From IMG/VR virus record IMGVR_UViG_3300034120_001510, positions 1 to 30,258 of that record: a DNA stretch of 30,258 nt, one strand, 5' to 3'. The notes under the pieces were generated by a model. The model worked only from the letters and a program-made list of their open reading frames with translations. It was not told where the DNA came from and did not search any database. Position 1 is the stretch's first letter, and every line of letters begins with the position of its first letter. Shown piece by piece: positions 1 to 7,073 of the stretch. The position numbers were made by a program, and so were the translations under genes. The DNA comes from a virus.

Positions 1-330
1 ATCTTGTAATTGCGTTTCAAATAAAAATGCTCTGTCATAATTTGTAATATGGCAGAACTCGCAGCCGTATATTGGATTTTCTAATTGTTCTTCAACTGTT
101 CTATTTCCATGAGCCACCATAGATCGAAATCTTTCAATTGGATTTCTAACAATAACACATTTTTGACCATTGTCTTGGCTAATTGGATAAAAATAAGCAG
201 GATGATATGAATCTGTTATTTCTATATCTGGATAAAAGGACTGTAACATAGCCATTGCTATTGAGTGCGATCCACTGCGAGGAATTAGAATTATACTATT
301 TCCATTCGGGCTTGTTAATATGCTTGGCAT
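1..330 (-). CDS. Sulfotransferase-like protein (3' part beyond window)
   Basis: The first 110 residues are visible and the frame stays open to the left edge, so the C-terminus is missing. Residues 13-23 (IILIPRSGSHS) look like the 5'-phosphosulfate-binding loop of PAPS-dependent sulfotransferases, and residues 62-70 (RNPIERFRS) look like the 3'-phosphate-binding motif, at about the usual separation. Members of this family transfer sulfate from PAPS to sugars, proteins or small molecules. The start ATG lies two bases after the stop of the upstream tail-type gene, so it is probably translationally coupled. The acceptor cannot be guessed; virion or host surface glycans are possible given the glycosyltransferases elsewhere. 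The call rests on motifs only, and another P-loop kinase-like family is the main alternative. Confidence 0.65.
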   Translation of the reverse strand, partial: MPSILTSPNGNSIILIPRSGSHSIAMAMLQSFYPDIEITDSYHPAYFYPISQDNGQKCVIVRNPIERFRSMVAHGNRTVEEQLENPIYGCEFCHITNYDRAFLFETQLQD

Positions 331-332
331 GA

Positions 333-1163
333 TTATGTAAAGTAAAGTATTACTGCTCCAGTTTCTCTAGTTTCTACTGTGCCGAATCCATTACCGCCGC
401 CTATACCGCCAGAGGCAAAACTTCCATACTTATCAAATTTAGTACCAGCACCAAATACATTTGGATTAGTCATATCATAATTATAATTAACGTATGTAGT
501 TGGATCTATTCCTAATAGATTTAATACGGCAAATAGGCCGTCTATATCTGTTGCTTTAAATACTGGCCTACCCACACCCTGTGGAGTATTTCCACCAACT
601 GCTCCGTTAGCGTATTCTCCACCACCTTGATATCCTCCACCCCCACCGTTAGCGCCACCGTCACCACCATTGAATCCAAATCCACTAATTAACCTACCTC
701 CACCACAGCCGGTAATGGTTGTGTTATCATATGTTATTGTTGTATTATTACCAAATGAGCCATAATTAGCATTATTAACAGCAGCACCAACTGTATAAGC
801 TACAGAAGAGCCGCCATTAACATTCCAAGTTTTATATGCTGTTCCACCAGCCCCCTTTTCGTAGTTTCCACCACTTCCAATAGCCCATGCTTTCATAGTG
901 GTGGCACCAGTTGGTACTGTATATGAAGAACCAGTTGTTAGCATAACTGCCATTGGTGAAAATGGTGCCGCAGTGGTAGTAGTAGTTGAGGTTGTTGTGG
1001 TGGTTGGTGCCGCAGTGGTTGTGGTTGTGGTTGTTGGAGCAGCAGTGGTTGTTGTAGTGGTGGTTGATTGTGTTGGAATTAATAATGAGCCACCATATAT
1101 TTTTTGCACTTCTTGAGAGCTAAAGTATATTTTTTTTATTTCATTAGAGCCGATATTAAGCAT
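333..1163 (-). CDS. Glycine-rich tail/adhesin-type protein with Thr-Ala-Pro linker
   Basis: This 276-aa protein has three parts. Residues 1-30 resemble a short N-terminal module common in phage virion proteins (GSNEIKKIYFSSQEVQKIYGG). Residues 31-67 are a low-complexity linker of threonine runs broken by AAP. The rest is a glycine-rich domain opening with SSYTVPTGATTMKAWAIGSGG, which matches the glycine-rich receptor-binding/adhesin domain seen in tail fibre proteins. It probably decorates the virion and contacts the host surface. The linker DNA is a degenerate trinucleotide repeat prone to length change. The Shine-Dalgarno site is weak (GTGGAA). Fibre, head decoration or tip protein cannot be told apart here. 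Confidence 0.7.
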   Translation of the reverse strand: MLNIGSNEIKKIYFSSQEVQKIYGGSLLIPTQSTTTTTTTAAPTTTTTTTAAPTTTTTSTTTTTAAPFSPMAVMLTTGSSYTVPTGATTMKAWAIGSGGNYEKGAGGTAYKTWNVNGGSSVAYTVGAAVNNANYGSFGNNTTITYDNTTITGCGGGRLISGFGFNGGDGGANGGGGGYQGGGEYANGAVGGNTPQGVGRPVFKATDIDGLFAVLNLLGIDPTTYVNYNYDMTNPNVFGAGTKFDKYGSFASGGIGGGNGFGTVETRETGAVILYFT

Positions 1164-1184
1164 TATATATATTCCACGTATATA

Positions 1185-1634
1185 TTATTTTTTCTTTGGA
1201 TGTCCACTTGGTAATAAATCATTATCCTGTTTATAGTTTGGATTAGACGGTCTACCATTTCTTAAGAGATAAAGAAAGGCTTTTATTCTTGCTATAGCCC
1301 ATCCATGTCTACTCATCTTTGGATGATGGCTTGTACTAAACGCTCCTGCTCCTCTTCTATATACTGTTTTTAACATACCAAGGGTGGCTTTGCTACCTTT
1401 ATTCTTTTTATTATGCTCTGCTACCATACTTTTAAGTTGATCTTCAACATCCTTACTAAAATCTATCTTGGTATTTGGTTTATCAGCACTCTTTGGTGGA
1501 TTTTTTTTGGAACCCCTTTTTTGATCCTTCTTAGGTGCTGGTGTTTTTCTTGGATCTTTTGGGCCGGGTTTCCCATATTGTAAAGCATCAGACTTGTTAT
1601 ATTCTGACATTAGTTGAATAAACTTGTTAATCAT
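1185..1634 (-). CDS. Conserved phage protein with basic linker
   Basis: The ATG at 1634 (MINKFIQLMSEYNKSD) gives 149 aa and avoids overlap with the upstream gene; an alternative start at 1688 would overlap it by 28 bp. Residues about 20-55 are a Lys/Pro-rich, probably disordered stretch. The C-terminal half contains RRGAGAFSTSHHP followed by WAIARIKAFLYLLRNGRPSN, a block I associate with uncharacterised proteins and protein tails of large phages, often near structural genes. No enzymatic motif is visible. Its position among virion-type genes suggests a structural or maturation role, but that is inference. Confidence 0.6.
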   Translation of the reverse strand: MINKFIQLMSEYNKSDALQYGKPGPKDPRKTPAPKKDQKRGSKKNPPKSADKPNTKIDFSKDVEDQLKSMVAEHNKKNKGSKATLGMLKTVYRRGAGAFSTSHHPKMSRHGWAIARIKAFLYLLRNGRPSNPNYKQDNDLLPSGHPKKK

Positions 1635-1660
1635 TTTTATATTTATTTCTATAATTAATA

Positions 1661-2080
1661 CTAGGTTATTGGACCACCAGTAATCCAAGCATCACAAGTT
1701 CTATCACCAGCACATTTAAAATCAAATAGTTCACAGTATCCAAGATTAGCTTTATCTGTTATTTCCTCTGCTATCTTTAGTTCTTGCTCTTCTTCGGATA
1801 GTTCAGCTATTCCTTTATGTATACAGTTTAACATTTTTTCTGTTTTTATAAAAGCTGCACAATTTGCACATCTCATTGTTTTTGCATTTTCAATGGATGT
1901 TTTAAATAATAAAGCCTTTTTTTGCCAAAACTGTTCATCATTTAATGATGGATTTGCTGGACCATAATTAGCCTTATCCACACATATTTGTCTATTTTGT
2001 AGATTGATGCTAATATCTTGTGTAGATTTTGGACAAACTATTTGATTTTCTACTGCTTTAAGTATATTTCTTTTTTTCAT
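1661..2080 (-). CDS. Cysteine-rich conserved phage protein
   Basis: This 139-aa protein has a metal-binding cysteine pattern: RCANCAAF at about residue 70, then a Cys near CIHKG, then GYCELFDFKC and RTCDAW near the C-terminus. Similar small proteins with a CxxC, Cys, Cys arrangement recur beside capsid and protease genes of tailed phages and resemble high-potential iron-sulfur or zinc-binding folds. It starts four bases after the stop of the 2084-2998 gene, with GGTG as a weak ribosome site. The metal and the role are not determined by the sequence. Confidence 0.6.
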   Translation of the reverse strand: MKKRNILKAVENQIVCPKSTQDISINLQNRQICVDKANYGPANPSLNDEQFWQKKALLFKTSIENAKTMRCANCAAFIKTEKMLNCIHKGIAELSEEEQELKIAEEITDKANLGYCELFDFKCAGDRTCDAWITGGPIT

Positions 2081-2083
2081 ATG

Positions 2084-2998
2084 TCACCACATTTTGCATG
2101 ACCAATATCTTGCTTTCCACTTTGGACCCGGATTAGTATCGCATTGATGTCTTGCTCTAAAGCTTTTACGCCTAGCTGGAATATCTCTTTTAATTTCCAT
2201 ATTTGGGTCACCAAAATTTACTTTGACTACATTACCTTTATCATTTTTGACATAAACACTAAACTTTTTTGGACCTTTTGGTGTTCTAAATGGTTTATTT
2301 AATGTGACTTTTCTTCCTTGATACTCAGAGGCATATGCACTGTCATCTTCCATATCCTCATCCTCATCCTCAAGCTCTGAAGGCTCTTCCACATATTCAT
2401 CTTCATATTTACCCGGCTCATAATATGAAACAAAATCATAAACATTTTGTACATATATTTCTGCCTTAGATATCATATCTTTGGTCCAATCTTGAAATTT
2501 AATATCCATCATTTTTATTTTTGATACTATGCCCATCAATTGGTCATGCATTTTTTGCAATTGCTCTATAGCCATTGCATCTCCGCTGTCAGACTTTGCT
2601 TGCTTCCAAGCTTGTTTAGTTGGTCTATCTTTATCTCCGGGTTGTGCTGGCTTATAGTTTTTTCCTTCTCTTTCCTTTTTCTTACGTATATTTTCCCATA
2701 AACTTGCATTTTCTTTAGAAATATCCCATTCTTGTGTTTGTTCGCCTAAATCAACATATTCGCACTCTAGTGGGGTATAAAAATTATCTTCATTTAAGTC
2801 TTCAGTAAAGCCAAATGTTTCATAATTATATGCAAAATCTACTGTATCCATAGACTTTGCATTAAATCCAGCATTACTCATGCAAACTGCCACTCTTTGG
2901 TCTTGATTTGGGAAATCTTTTTGTACTGTTTCATCACTCATGCATCTTGACATGAATTGTTCCCTTGTTTCTTTTTCCCCTCTTTTTGGTAGTGGCAT
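2084..2998 (-). CDS. Virion/head-associated phage protein, two conserved ends
   Basis: This 304-aa protein has two conserved ends joined by a variable acidic middle. The N-terminus (MPLPKRGEKETREQFMSRCM...QRVAVCMSNAGF) is a module often found at the start of phage head or protease-type proteins. The last 70 residues (from RKVTLNKPFRTPKGPKKFSV to ARYWSCKMW) are a very recognisable conserved phage block seen on scaffolding or virion proteins of T4-like and other large phages. Residues 200-225 are strongly acidic. A clear Shine-Dalgarno site (GGAGAAA) precedes the ATG. I see no protease catalytic motif, so I call it virion-associated rather than protease. Confidence 0.7.
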   Translation of the reverse strand: MPLPKRGEKETREQFMSRCMSDETVQKDFPNQDQRVAVCMSNAGFNAKSMDTVDFAYNYETFGFTEDLNEDNFYTPLECEYVDLGEQTQEWDISKENASLWENIRKKKEREGKNYKPAQPGDKDRPTKQAWKQAKSDSGDAMAIEQLQKMHDQLMGIVSKIKMMDIKFQDWTKDMISKAEIYVQNVYDFVSYYEPGKYEDEYVEEPSELEDEDEDMEDDSAYASEYQGRKVTLNKPFRTPKGPKKFSVYVKNDKGNVVKVNFGDPNMEIKRDIPARRKSFRARHQCDTNPGPKWKARYWSCKMW

Positions 2999-3007
2999 GA
3001 TTTTCTC

Positions 3008-3400
3008 CTATTTATTTTTGTGTGTATATGATACACAGTCACGTATCAGACTTACCTCATCTGTGTAGCATTTATTTTTACACATTTTTTCTATTACAGA
3101 CTTCGCATCTCTAACCCTATATCCCAATTTTACTAATGCCTGCCTAGTATTTGTAAGTAATTCAGCAGAAGTTTCTAGTTGTTTTTCATTATTAAGTCTT
3201 ACAGTTTTGTTGATCTTAGCTGGTTTTTCAACATATATCGTCTTATAGACTGTATTTGAAGCATTACATGTCTGTCGAATATAATTTCTAGAATATAATT
3301 TATTAATTAATGGTGTAGCCAAACATAGGGTGGTTGGCAGCAATAATAAAATTAAATATATAATAGCACCACTAGAATTTGCAAAGCCAGCATTACTCAT
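3008..3400 (-). CDS. Single-span membrane protein with RuvA-C/UBA-like tail
   Basis: This 130-aa protein has a hydrophobic span at about residues 12-34 (IIYLILLLLPTTLCLATPLI) and then a soluble part. The segment at about 87-107 (QALVKLGYRVRDAKSVIEKM) resembles the three-helix RuvA domain III/UBA-like fold, where an LGY turn is typical. The likely topology is an N-terminal anchor with the small helical domain on one face. Its ATG overlaps the stop of the upstream basic protein (ATGA), so the two are coupled. Function is unknown, and the fold match is by eye only. Confidence 0.55.
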   Translation of the reverse strand: MSNAGFANSSGAIIYLILLLLPTTLCLATPLINKLYSRNYIRQTCNASNTVYKTIYVEKPAKINKTVRLNNEKQLETSAELLTNTRQALVKLGYRVRDAKSVIEKMCKNKCYTDEVSLIRDCVSYTHKNK

Positions 3401-3654
3401 TTTACGCCCTTAAATTTCTTTTTTCGTGTTTTTCTATATTCTTTAATATTGGTAATTTGTATCTTTTCTTTAGGCAACATAGAGAGTGCAATTCTTCTAT
3501 GTTCCTTTTCAGAACTTTCTTTTACAATATGTGTATTTTTATTTTGGATTTTTTCTATTTCTCTCTCTAGTTTATTAGTATCTTTTTCTGCTCTTTTCTT
3601 TAGTGCTAGTCTACGCCTTCTTTCATGTTTCGCTTGTCGATGATTCTTATTCAT
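3397..3654 (-). CDS. Small basic coiled-coil protein
   Basis: I chose the ATG at 3654 (MNKNHRQAKHERRRRLAL) for an 85-aa product; two in-frame ATGs up to 3672 are possible. More than a third of residues are Lys, Arg or Glu, and residues 20-55 look like a charged single helix or coiled coil. It overlaps the end of the preceding small gene and is coupled to the next by ATGA. Such proteins in phages may bind nucleic acid or act in head assembly. No family is recognised. Confidence 0.5.
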   Translation of the reverse strand: MNKNHRQAKHERRRRLALKKRAEKDTNKLEREIEKIQNKNTHIVKESSEKEHRRIALSMLPKEKIQITNIKEYRKTRKKKFKGVK

Positions 3655-3850
3655 AGTTATCATTATTTCCATTTTTTATTGCTTGAAGTCTTTTAAGTAA
3701 TTTTTTCTGATCTTTTTCTAGCTTCTTTTTTCTTTTCAGAATCTCTCTTTGATCAGAAGCACTAATTTGTGGTTGATATTGTCGTTCTGATAGAACCGAC
3801 ATTTGTTGATCTATAGCGTTTAATTTTGAAATTATACTATTAATGCTCAT
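3647..3850 (-). CDS. Small coiled-coil protein
   Basis: From the ATG at 3850 (MSINSIISKLNAIDQQ) the product is 67 aa. A TTG-initiated version would run into the upstream hairpin and is unlikely. The first 20 residues and a Lys-rich second half (LKRKKKLEKDQKKLLKRL) both look helical, so the protein is probably a helical hairpin or coiled coil. There is no Shine-Dalgarno site; instead a very stable RNA hairpin ends 12 bases before the start. No family is recognised. Confidence 0.5.
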   Translation of the reverse strand: MSINSIISKLNAIDQQMSVLSERQYQPQISASDQREILKRKKKLEKDQKKLLKRLQAIKNGNNDNYE

Positions 3851-3862
3851 ATTAATAATGAA

Positions 3863-3891
3863 GTTCGTGCCGCCCGAAGGCGGCAACGAAC
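3863..3891 (-). promoter_or_regulatory. cUUCGg-capped GC-rich RNA hairpin after ssb
   Basis: On the minus strand the sequence folds as GTTCGTTGCCGCC, loop TTCG, GGCGGCACGAAC. This is a 12-bp stem with one bulged base, closed by a C-G pair around a UUCG tetraloop, one of the most stable RNA loops known. It begins about ten bases after the ssb stop. No U-run follows, so it is more likely a 3'-end stabiliser, RNA-processing element or leaky terminator than a classic intrinsic terminator. Confidence 0.75.
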
Positions 3892-3901
3892 CTCAATGAA
3901 C

Positions 3902-4231
3902 TCACTTTGATAAACTTGGCTTTACAACTTTAGAGAAGGTACTTGGTAGAACGCTATATGATGTTCTGCTATTTCCTTCTTTGTCTTCCCAATCACGCTG
4001 TCTTAGGCGACCATCAATAATTACTCTATCGCCCTTAGATAGCTCCACATTTCTAGAATACTCTGCATGACTACCCCATCCATCTACATCAAGATAAACG
4101 GTTTCCTCTTTACCATTTCCAAGAGATTCATTAACAGCAATTCTAAATGTGACTAGTTCCTTATCGGAAACAGTCTTATATTCTGGATCTTTAGTCAAAT
4201 TTCCCTTCAGTATAATTCTATTGTTTAACAT
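3902..4231 (-). CDS. ssb: Single-stranded DNA-binding protein
   Basis: This 109-aa protein is a single OB fold of the bacterial SSB type: LNNRIILKGNLTKDPEYK at the start, FRIAVNESLGNGK, the DVDGWGSHAEYSRN strand, then KGDRVIIDGRLRQRDWEDKEG. It coats single-stranded DNA during replication and recombination. It is shorter than most bacterial SSBs and lacks the disordered linker and acidic DDIPF-type tail that recruits host repair proteins; it ends in VVKPSLSK. A near-perfect Shine-Dalgarno site (AGGAGGT) precedes the ATG, predicting strong translation. Confidence 0.92.
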   Translation of the reverse strand: MLNNRIILKGNLTKDPEYKTVSDKELVTFRIAVNESLGNGKEETVYLDVDGWGSHAEYSRNVELSKGDRVIIDGRLRQRDWEDKEGNSRTSYSVLPSTFSKVVKPSLSK

Positions 4232-4274
4232 AATACCTCCTAAAAATTAATCAAAACCCTAGACTTCTCTAAGT

Positions 4275-4757
4275 CTACTCTATTATAGCATCAGACTCTG
4301 ATTCAGTCAACATGTCTATTTTTTTTCTTTCTAATTCGTAGCTTAAAAGATAATTTAATGCCATTACTAAACCATTAACATCATCTCCTAATTTACCAAT
4401 TCCAGTGTTACACTTTTCACATATCCAACCACGAAATTCGTTAGATATATGGTCATGGTCCAAACACCATTTTATTGGCTGTTTACCACAACACGAACAC
4501 ACTTCTGGTTTTGGTGGCGCCGTCTTATGAAGATAGTTTCTTATTTTTCTTTGACTTTTAATACATGTATTACATCTCATGTCCAATTTATCCTTATACA
4601 TAATATGTTTAGGAAAATGAACAACAGTTTTTTCTATGCCACAATATATACATTTTTTAGTTTTCATTAGTACTTGATATATAGCAGAAAACAACATTCT
4701 TCCAAAGAAAATAATTTTAGTTAACGCGATCAGTGTTCTTGCTGATAGTAGTGCCAT
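4275..4757 (-). CDS. Recombination endonuclease VII-like
   Basis: The signature is LDHDH at residues 99-103, followed by FRGWICEKCNTGIGKLGDDVNGL. Together with zinc cysteines CxxC (36-39, 62-65, 87-90), this is the endonuclease VII fold of T4 gp49. That family resolves Holliday junctions and branched DNA before packaging; homologues also act as nicking HNH enzymes. A GGGGGT ribosome site supports the start at 4757. However, the first 30 residues are hydrophobic and unlike the family, so the ATG at 4667 (MKTKKCIYCG) could be the true start. It overlaps the previous gene by 41 bp if the long start is used. Confidence 0.82.
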   Translation of the reverse strand: MALLSARTLIALTKIIFFGRMLFSAIYQVLMKTKKCIYCGIEKTVVHFPKHIMYKDKLDMRCNTCIKSQRKIRNYLHKTAPPKPEVCSCCGKQPIKWCLDHDHISNEFRGWICEKCNTGIGKLGDDVNGLVMALNYLLSYELERKKIDMLTESESDAIIE

Positions 4758-4965
4758 TTTTAAACCCCCTACGATTAGTGAAACTATAGTTTAATATTTC
4801 TATCAATCTAGAGCCAATCTTAGGAAATAAAGATGGTATTATGCCATGTATGATCAATAATGCACCAGACACAATACACATTATACCATGCGACCAAGCA
4901 AACAATAAATGTTCACCATAATGCATGTTATTTTCTTTTAAATGTTTGATTGATTTTTTGATCAT
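4717..4965 (-). CDS. Small membrane protein
   Basis: This 82-aa protein starts MIKKSIKHLKENN and has hydrophobic spans at about residues 18-37 and 38-60 (HLLFAWSHGIMCIVSGALLI, HGIIPSLF...). One long or two short transmembrane segments are plausible. It begins 11 bases after the tmRNA 3' end with no clear ribosome site, so it may depend on read-through transcription from thyX and tmRNA. No family is recognised. Confidence 0.5.
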   Translation of the reverse strand: MIKKSIKHLKENNMHYGEHLLFAWSHGIMCIVSGALLIIHGIIPSLFPKIGSRLIEILNYSFTNRRGFKNGTTISKNTDRVN

Positions 4966-4976
4966 TATTATTTAAG

Positions 4977-5326
4977 TGGACCGGATGGGAGTCGAACCCA
5001 TGTCTTGTGATAGTGTTAATATAGCTTCTACAAGTTTAGTTGTTCATAAATTCTTAAGAAAGATTAAAGAACAATCAACATTCATCTTTCCGTACCAACA
5101 AATCTTAGCTAGAACCCGTTGGCTATTCTAGCAGCAGAAGGATTTAACGACAATCTTTTGGACGCTACCTTCATCGCTTCCTAAGATTGTTGCTACTTTC
5201 TCAAGCAGCAAGAGCTAACTGTGTTACGCCAGTTAAAGCGTTTAATCGACTTTTAAAGTGGCCTGTCGATCAACCACTACTTGCTAACCATAATAACTAC
5301 GATCCAATCGATACCTTTACCGGCCC
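4977..5326 (-). ncRNA. ssrA: Transfer-messenger RNA (tmRNA)
   Basis: Both ends form the tRNA-like domain. The 5' GGGCCGG pairs all seven bases with the 3' CCGGTCC (one G-U), followed by discriminator A with no encoded CCA. The T arm is ATGGG-TTCGACT-CCCAT. The 5' end continues with AGGTATCGATTGG, matching the conserved tmRNA segment after the acceptor stem. An internal frame ends GCT GCT TGA and encodes a tag finishing LALAA. Resuming at a GCT preceded by TAAAC would give ALTGVTQLALAA; the exact resume codon is inferred. A later hairpin (GCTAGAA...TTCTAGC) fits a pseudoknot. The RNA is about 350 nt, starts 3-4 bases after the thyX stop and has no promoter of its own, so RNase P processing from the thyX transcript is likely. 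Confidence 0.93.
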
Positions 5327-5329
5327 TTT

Positions 5330-5953
5330 CTATAGATTGAAACCTTCTAAACTATACTTAAATGGATTACCATCTATATTTTTTATTAATTCTAGCATTT
5401 CTTTTGCAATATTTTTGACTTCTAATTGAGCATTTTCTGTGTTACGTAGCCCAAGAAAATGAGCAAAACTTCTGAAGTTAAACATAACATCTGCTGAAAT
5501 TTGAGTATTATAGGTTCTAAAAAATCTTGCTGCCTCTTTAGCCCTTTTTCTACTAAAACCATGAGTATCCACTAAATCCTTGATGCACTCATGATACAAA
5601 TCTAACCCAGCCTTAGTATATGTTTCTAGTTTTTGTTGCCAAGTGTCTGGAAAATCAGAAGGTATATAAAAACAATCCTCTTTGATTTCTTTATATCTGG
5701 CTGATTCTGCATTAACAGAAATTCCAATGCGATGCTTTAATATATGTATGTGTGTTGCTATGTCTGTACATATCAAGAAATGTAGTGAAGACTTTTCAAA
5801 TGGCGTATGATGTCCCTCAGATGCTAGCATATAAAGCAACTTGTCTATTCTATTTCTTTTATCTTCTGTTAAATCTCTTGATGTGCTTGTCCATGCTGAT
5901 AATGCGTGTGTTTCATCGCCACCATAATATCCAATCAATTGTACTTTATTCAT
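5330..5953 (-). CDS. thyX: Flavin-dependent thymidylate synthase ThyX
   Basis: This 207-aa protein makes dTMP from dUMP using FAD and methylene-THF. Residues 43-60 (LASEGHHTPFEKSSLHF) and 73-87 (KHRIGISVNAESARY) are the nucleotide- and flavin-binding blocks. The second is a variant of the usual RHRx7SxRY: the first Arg is Lys and there is one extra residue before the SxRY. The rest (FYIPSDF, NFRSFAHFLGLRNTENAQLEV) fits the family. Its start overlaps the upstream gene by 8 bp and its stop nearly abuts the tmRNA. It works with the dCMP deaminase two genes upstream to supply dTTP. Confidence 0.93.
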   Translation of the reverse strand: MNKVQLIGYYGGDETHALSAWTSTSRDLTEDKRNRIDKLLYMLASEGHHTPFEKSSLHFLICTDIATHIHILKHRIGISVNAESARYKEIKEDCFYIPSDFPDTWQQKLETYTKAGLDLYHECIKDLVDTHGFSRKRAKEAARFFRTYNTQISADVMFNFRSFAHFLGLRNTENAQLEVKNIAKEMLELIKNIDGNPFKYSLEGFNL

Positions 5954-6251
5954 GTTTTTGAGTATCTATTGTTTGATGTAGTCTATCAAAAAAACATATG
6001 CTTAGTATAAAAATATACTGAGATAGTTCACTTGGCGTTAATTCTTTTCCACTTTCAGCCATAATATTTCTTAAAGAAAGTAATTCATTGTCTGTGTAGC
6101 AAATTATCTTCAGAAAATATTTAATTGTATGTAAGTCAGCACTTTGAATGTGTCGATTGAATCTATTATAAGCGGCCCAAGCGGCTTCTATGTCTATTGG
6201 ATAGTCGTATGCAAAATTCATTATTGCACATAACTCTTCTTTGTAGAACAT
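5946..6251 (-). CDS. Small protein with TPSE motif
   Basis: This 101-aa protein has a good ribosome site (GGAG) before the ATG. The second half, LLSLRNIMAESGKELTPSELSQYIFIL, resembles the C-terminal part of the 63-aa protein at 23871-24062 (LKLRREAAEAGFEMTPSEVYSYLNIL). The two probably share a small helical domain. It lies between dCMP deaminase and ThyX, overlapping thyX by 8 bp. No function is recognised. Confidence 0.6.
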   Translation of the reverse strand: MFYKEELCAIMNFAYDYPIDIEAAWAAYNRFNRHIQSADLHTIKYFLKIICYTDNELLSLRNIMAESGKELTPSELSQYIFILSICFFDRLHQTIDTQKHE

Positions 6252-6277
6252 ATTGATACTCCATGTGATATATGCAA

Positions 6278-6718
6278 TTATATATACACACCAAGTTCAA
6301 CTACATCAATATTTGCACGATTAAAAATATCTTTAGATTGCTCTAATCTTTCTTTCCATCTGTCATTTTGACATACTATAGATACTACTCTCTTTATTCC
6401 TGCTTGGATCGTCATAGATGCACAATTAGTACATGGAAGAAATGGATATGTGTATAATGTAAAATTATGTAAATTACATTTCGCAGCTAGTATAGCATTC
6501 ATTTCTGCATGTATAATGTACTTATATTTTTCTTCTCTATTATTGAGGATGTTTACATCGTCACGTACAGACATTGGTAAACCATTATATCCAATAGATA
6601 TTACTTTGATGCCATCTGTAATTACTGCTCCAACTTGCGTTGATGGATCTTTAGACCAAGTTGAAATCAACTTAGCTAGCTCAAGAAATCTAATATCCCA
6701 TTTTAATGTTCTATTCAT
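6278..6718 (-). CDS. dcd: Deoxycytidylate deaminase
   Basis: This 146-aa zinc enzyme converts dCMP to dUMP for thymidylate synthesis. Residues 70-72 (HAE in IIHAEMNAI) and 95-99 (PCTNC) supply the zinc ligands His70, Cys96 and Cys99 and the proton shuttle Glu72. The N-terminal SKDPSTQVGAVI block and YNGLP loop are typical of ComEB/T4 Cd-type dCMP deaminases. The start overlaps the upstream stop (ATGA). With ThyX downstream it forms a dTMP supply module. The gene symbol follows T4 usage (cd/dcd). Confidence 0.93.
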   Translation of the reverse strand: MNRTLKWDIRFLELAKLISTWSKDPSTQVGAVITDGIKVISIGYNGLPMSVRDDVNILNNREEKYKYIIHAEMNAILAAKCNLHNFTLYTYPFLPCTNCASMTIQAGIKRVVSIVCQNDRWKERLEQSKDIFNRANIDVVELGVYI

Positions 6719-7014
6719 GTTAGTATTTTATTATCTGTTTTATCTACGATATGCCATCCATCATAAAATACAAAAAATGATTTTGTAATAGAATATTTTG
6801 GATAAACTGAATTATCACAATATTTTTCTATCCAAACATTGATTCTAAAATGATTTTCCCATATCCGTATACAATCTATCTTGTGTAGATTTTTTATATA
6901 TCCTACAAAGTTTTCTAGTTCATTTTGTGGTATGGATGTAGATTTTAGATCGATAACTTCCATTTTGTCTGATCGTTTGTGGGTTTTTTGCTTAGTAGCA
7001 ATTCTTTTTTTCAT
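6715..7014 (-). CDS. Hypothetical protein, first gene of the dTMP operon
   Basis: This 99-aa protein has a basic N-terminus (MKKRIATKQKTHKRSDK) and then an alpha/beta-looking region with conserved-type aromatics (IRIWENHFRINVWIEKY, SFFVFYDGWHIVD). A Shine-Dalgarno site (GGAG) lies 8 bases upstream and a promoter about 30 bases further. Its stop is coupled to the dCMP deaminase start by ATGA. No family is recognised. Confidence 0.6.
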   Translation of the reverse strand: MKKRIATKQKTHKRSDKMEVIDLKSTSIPQNELENFVGYIKNLHKIDCIRIWENHFRINVWIEKYCDNSVYPKYSITKSFFVFYDGWHIVDKTDNKILT

Positions 7015-7045
7015 TGTTTATCTCCATAAGCTCTGTTATATCGTC

Positions 7046-7073
7046 ATTCTACACGATTTGGCTTGAGAGTCAA
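7046..7073 (-). promoter_or_regulatory. Promoter for the dCMP deaminase-thyX operon
   Basis: Reading leftward, the -35 is TTGACT (7068-7073), then a 16-bp spacer, then a -10 TAGAAT (7046-7051). GACGATATAAC follows immediately, related to the box found inside other promoters of this window. It sits between the end of the second DUF1501 gene and the 6715-7014 gene. Confidence 0.7.

Noticed and set aside
898-1116. Plus-strand frame rich in Val
   Set aside because: It is the mirror image of the Thr/Ala repeat in the glycine-rich gene; repetitive DNA without start signals.
2084-2998. Prohead protease
   Set aside because: The conserved end blocks occur in head-associated proteins, but no His/Ser protease motif can be seen.
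2868-3400. 14-base direct repeat CCAGCATTACTCAT at 2868 and 3387, encoding MSNAGF twice
   Set aside because: Single short match within two coding frames; too little to call a duplication or recombination site.
3379-3643. Overlapping plus-strand frames rich in Phe and Ser
   Set aside because: They mirror the Lys/Glu-rich minus-strand gene and have no ribosome sites.
5187-5429. 80-codon plus-strand frame over the tmRNA and thyX end
   Set aside because: It is antisense to a tmRNA with full structural support; composition is not coding-like.
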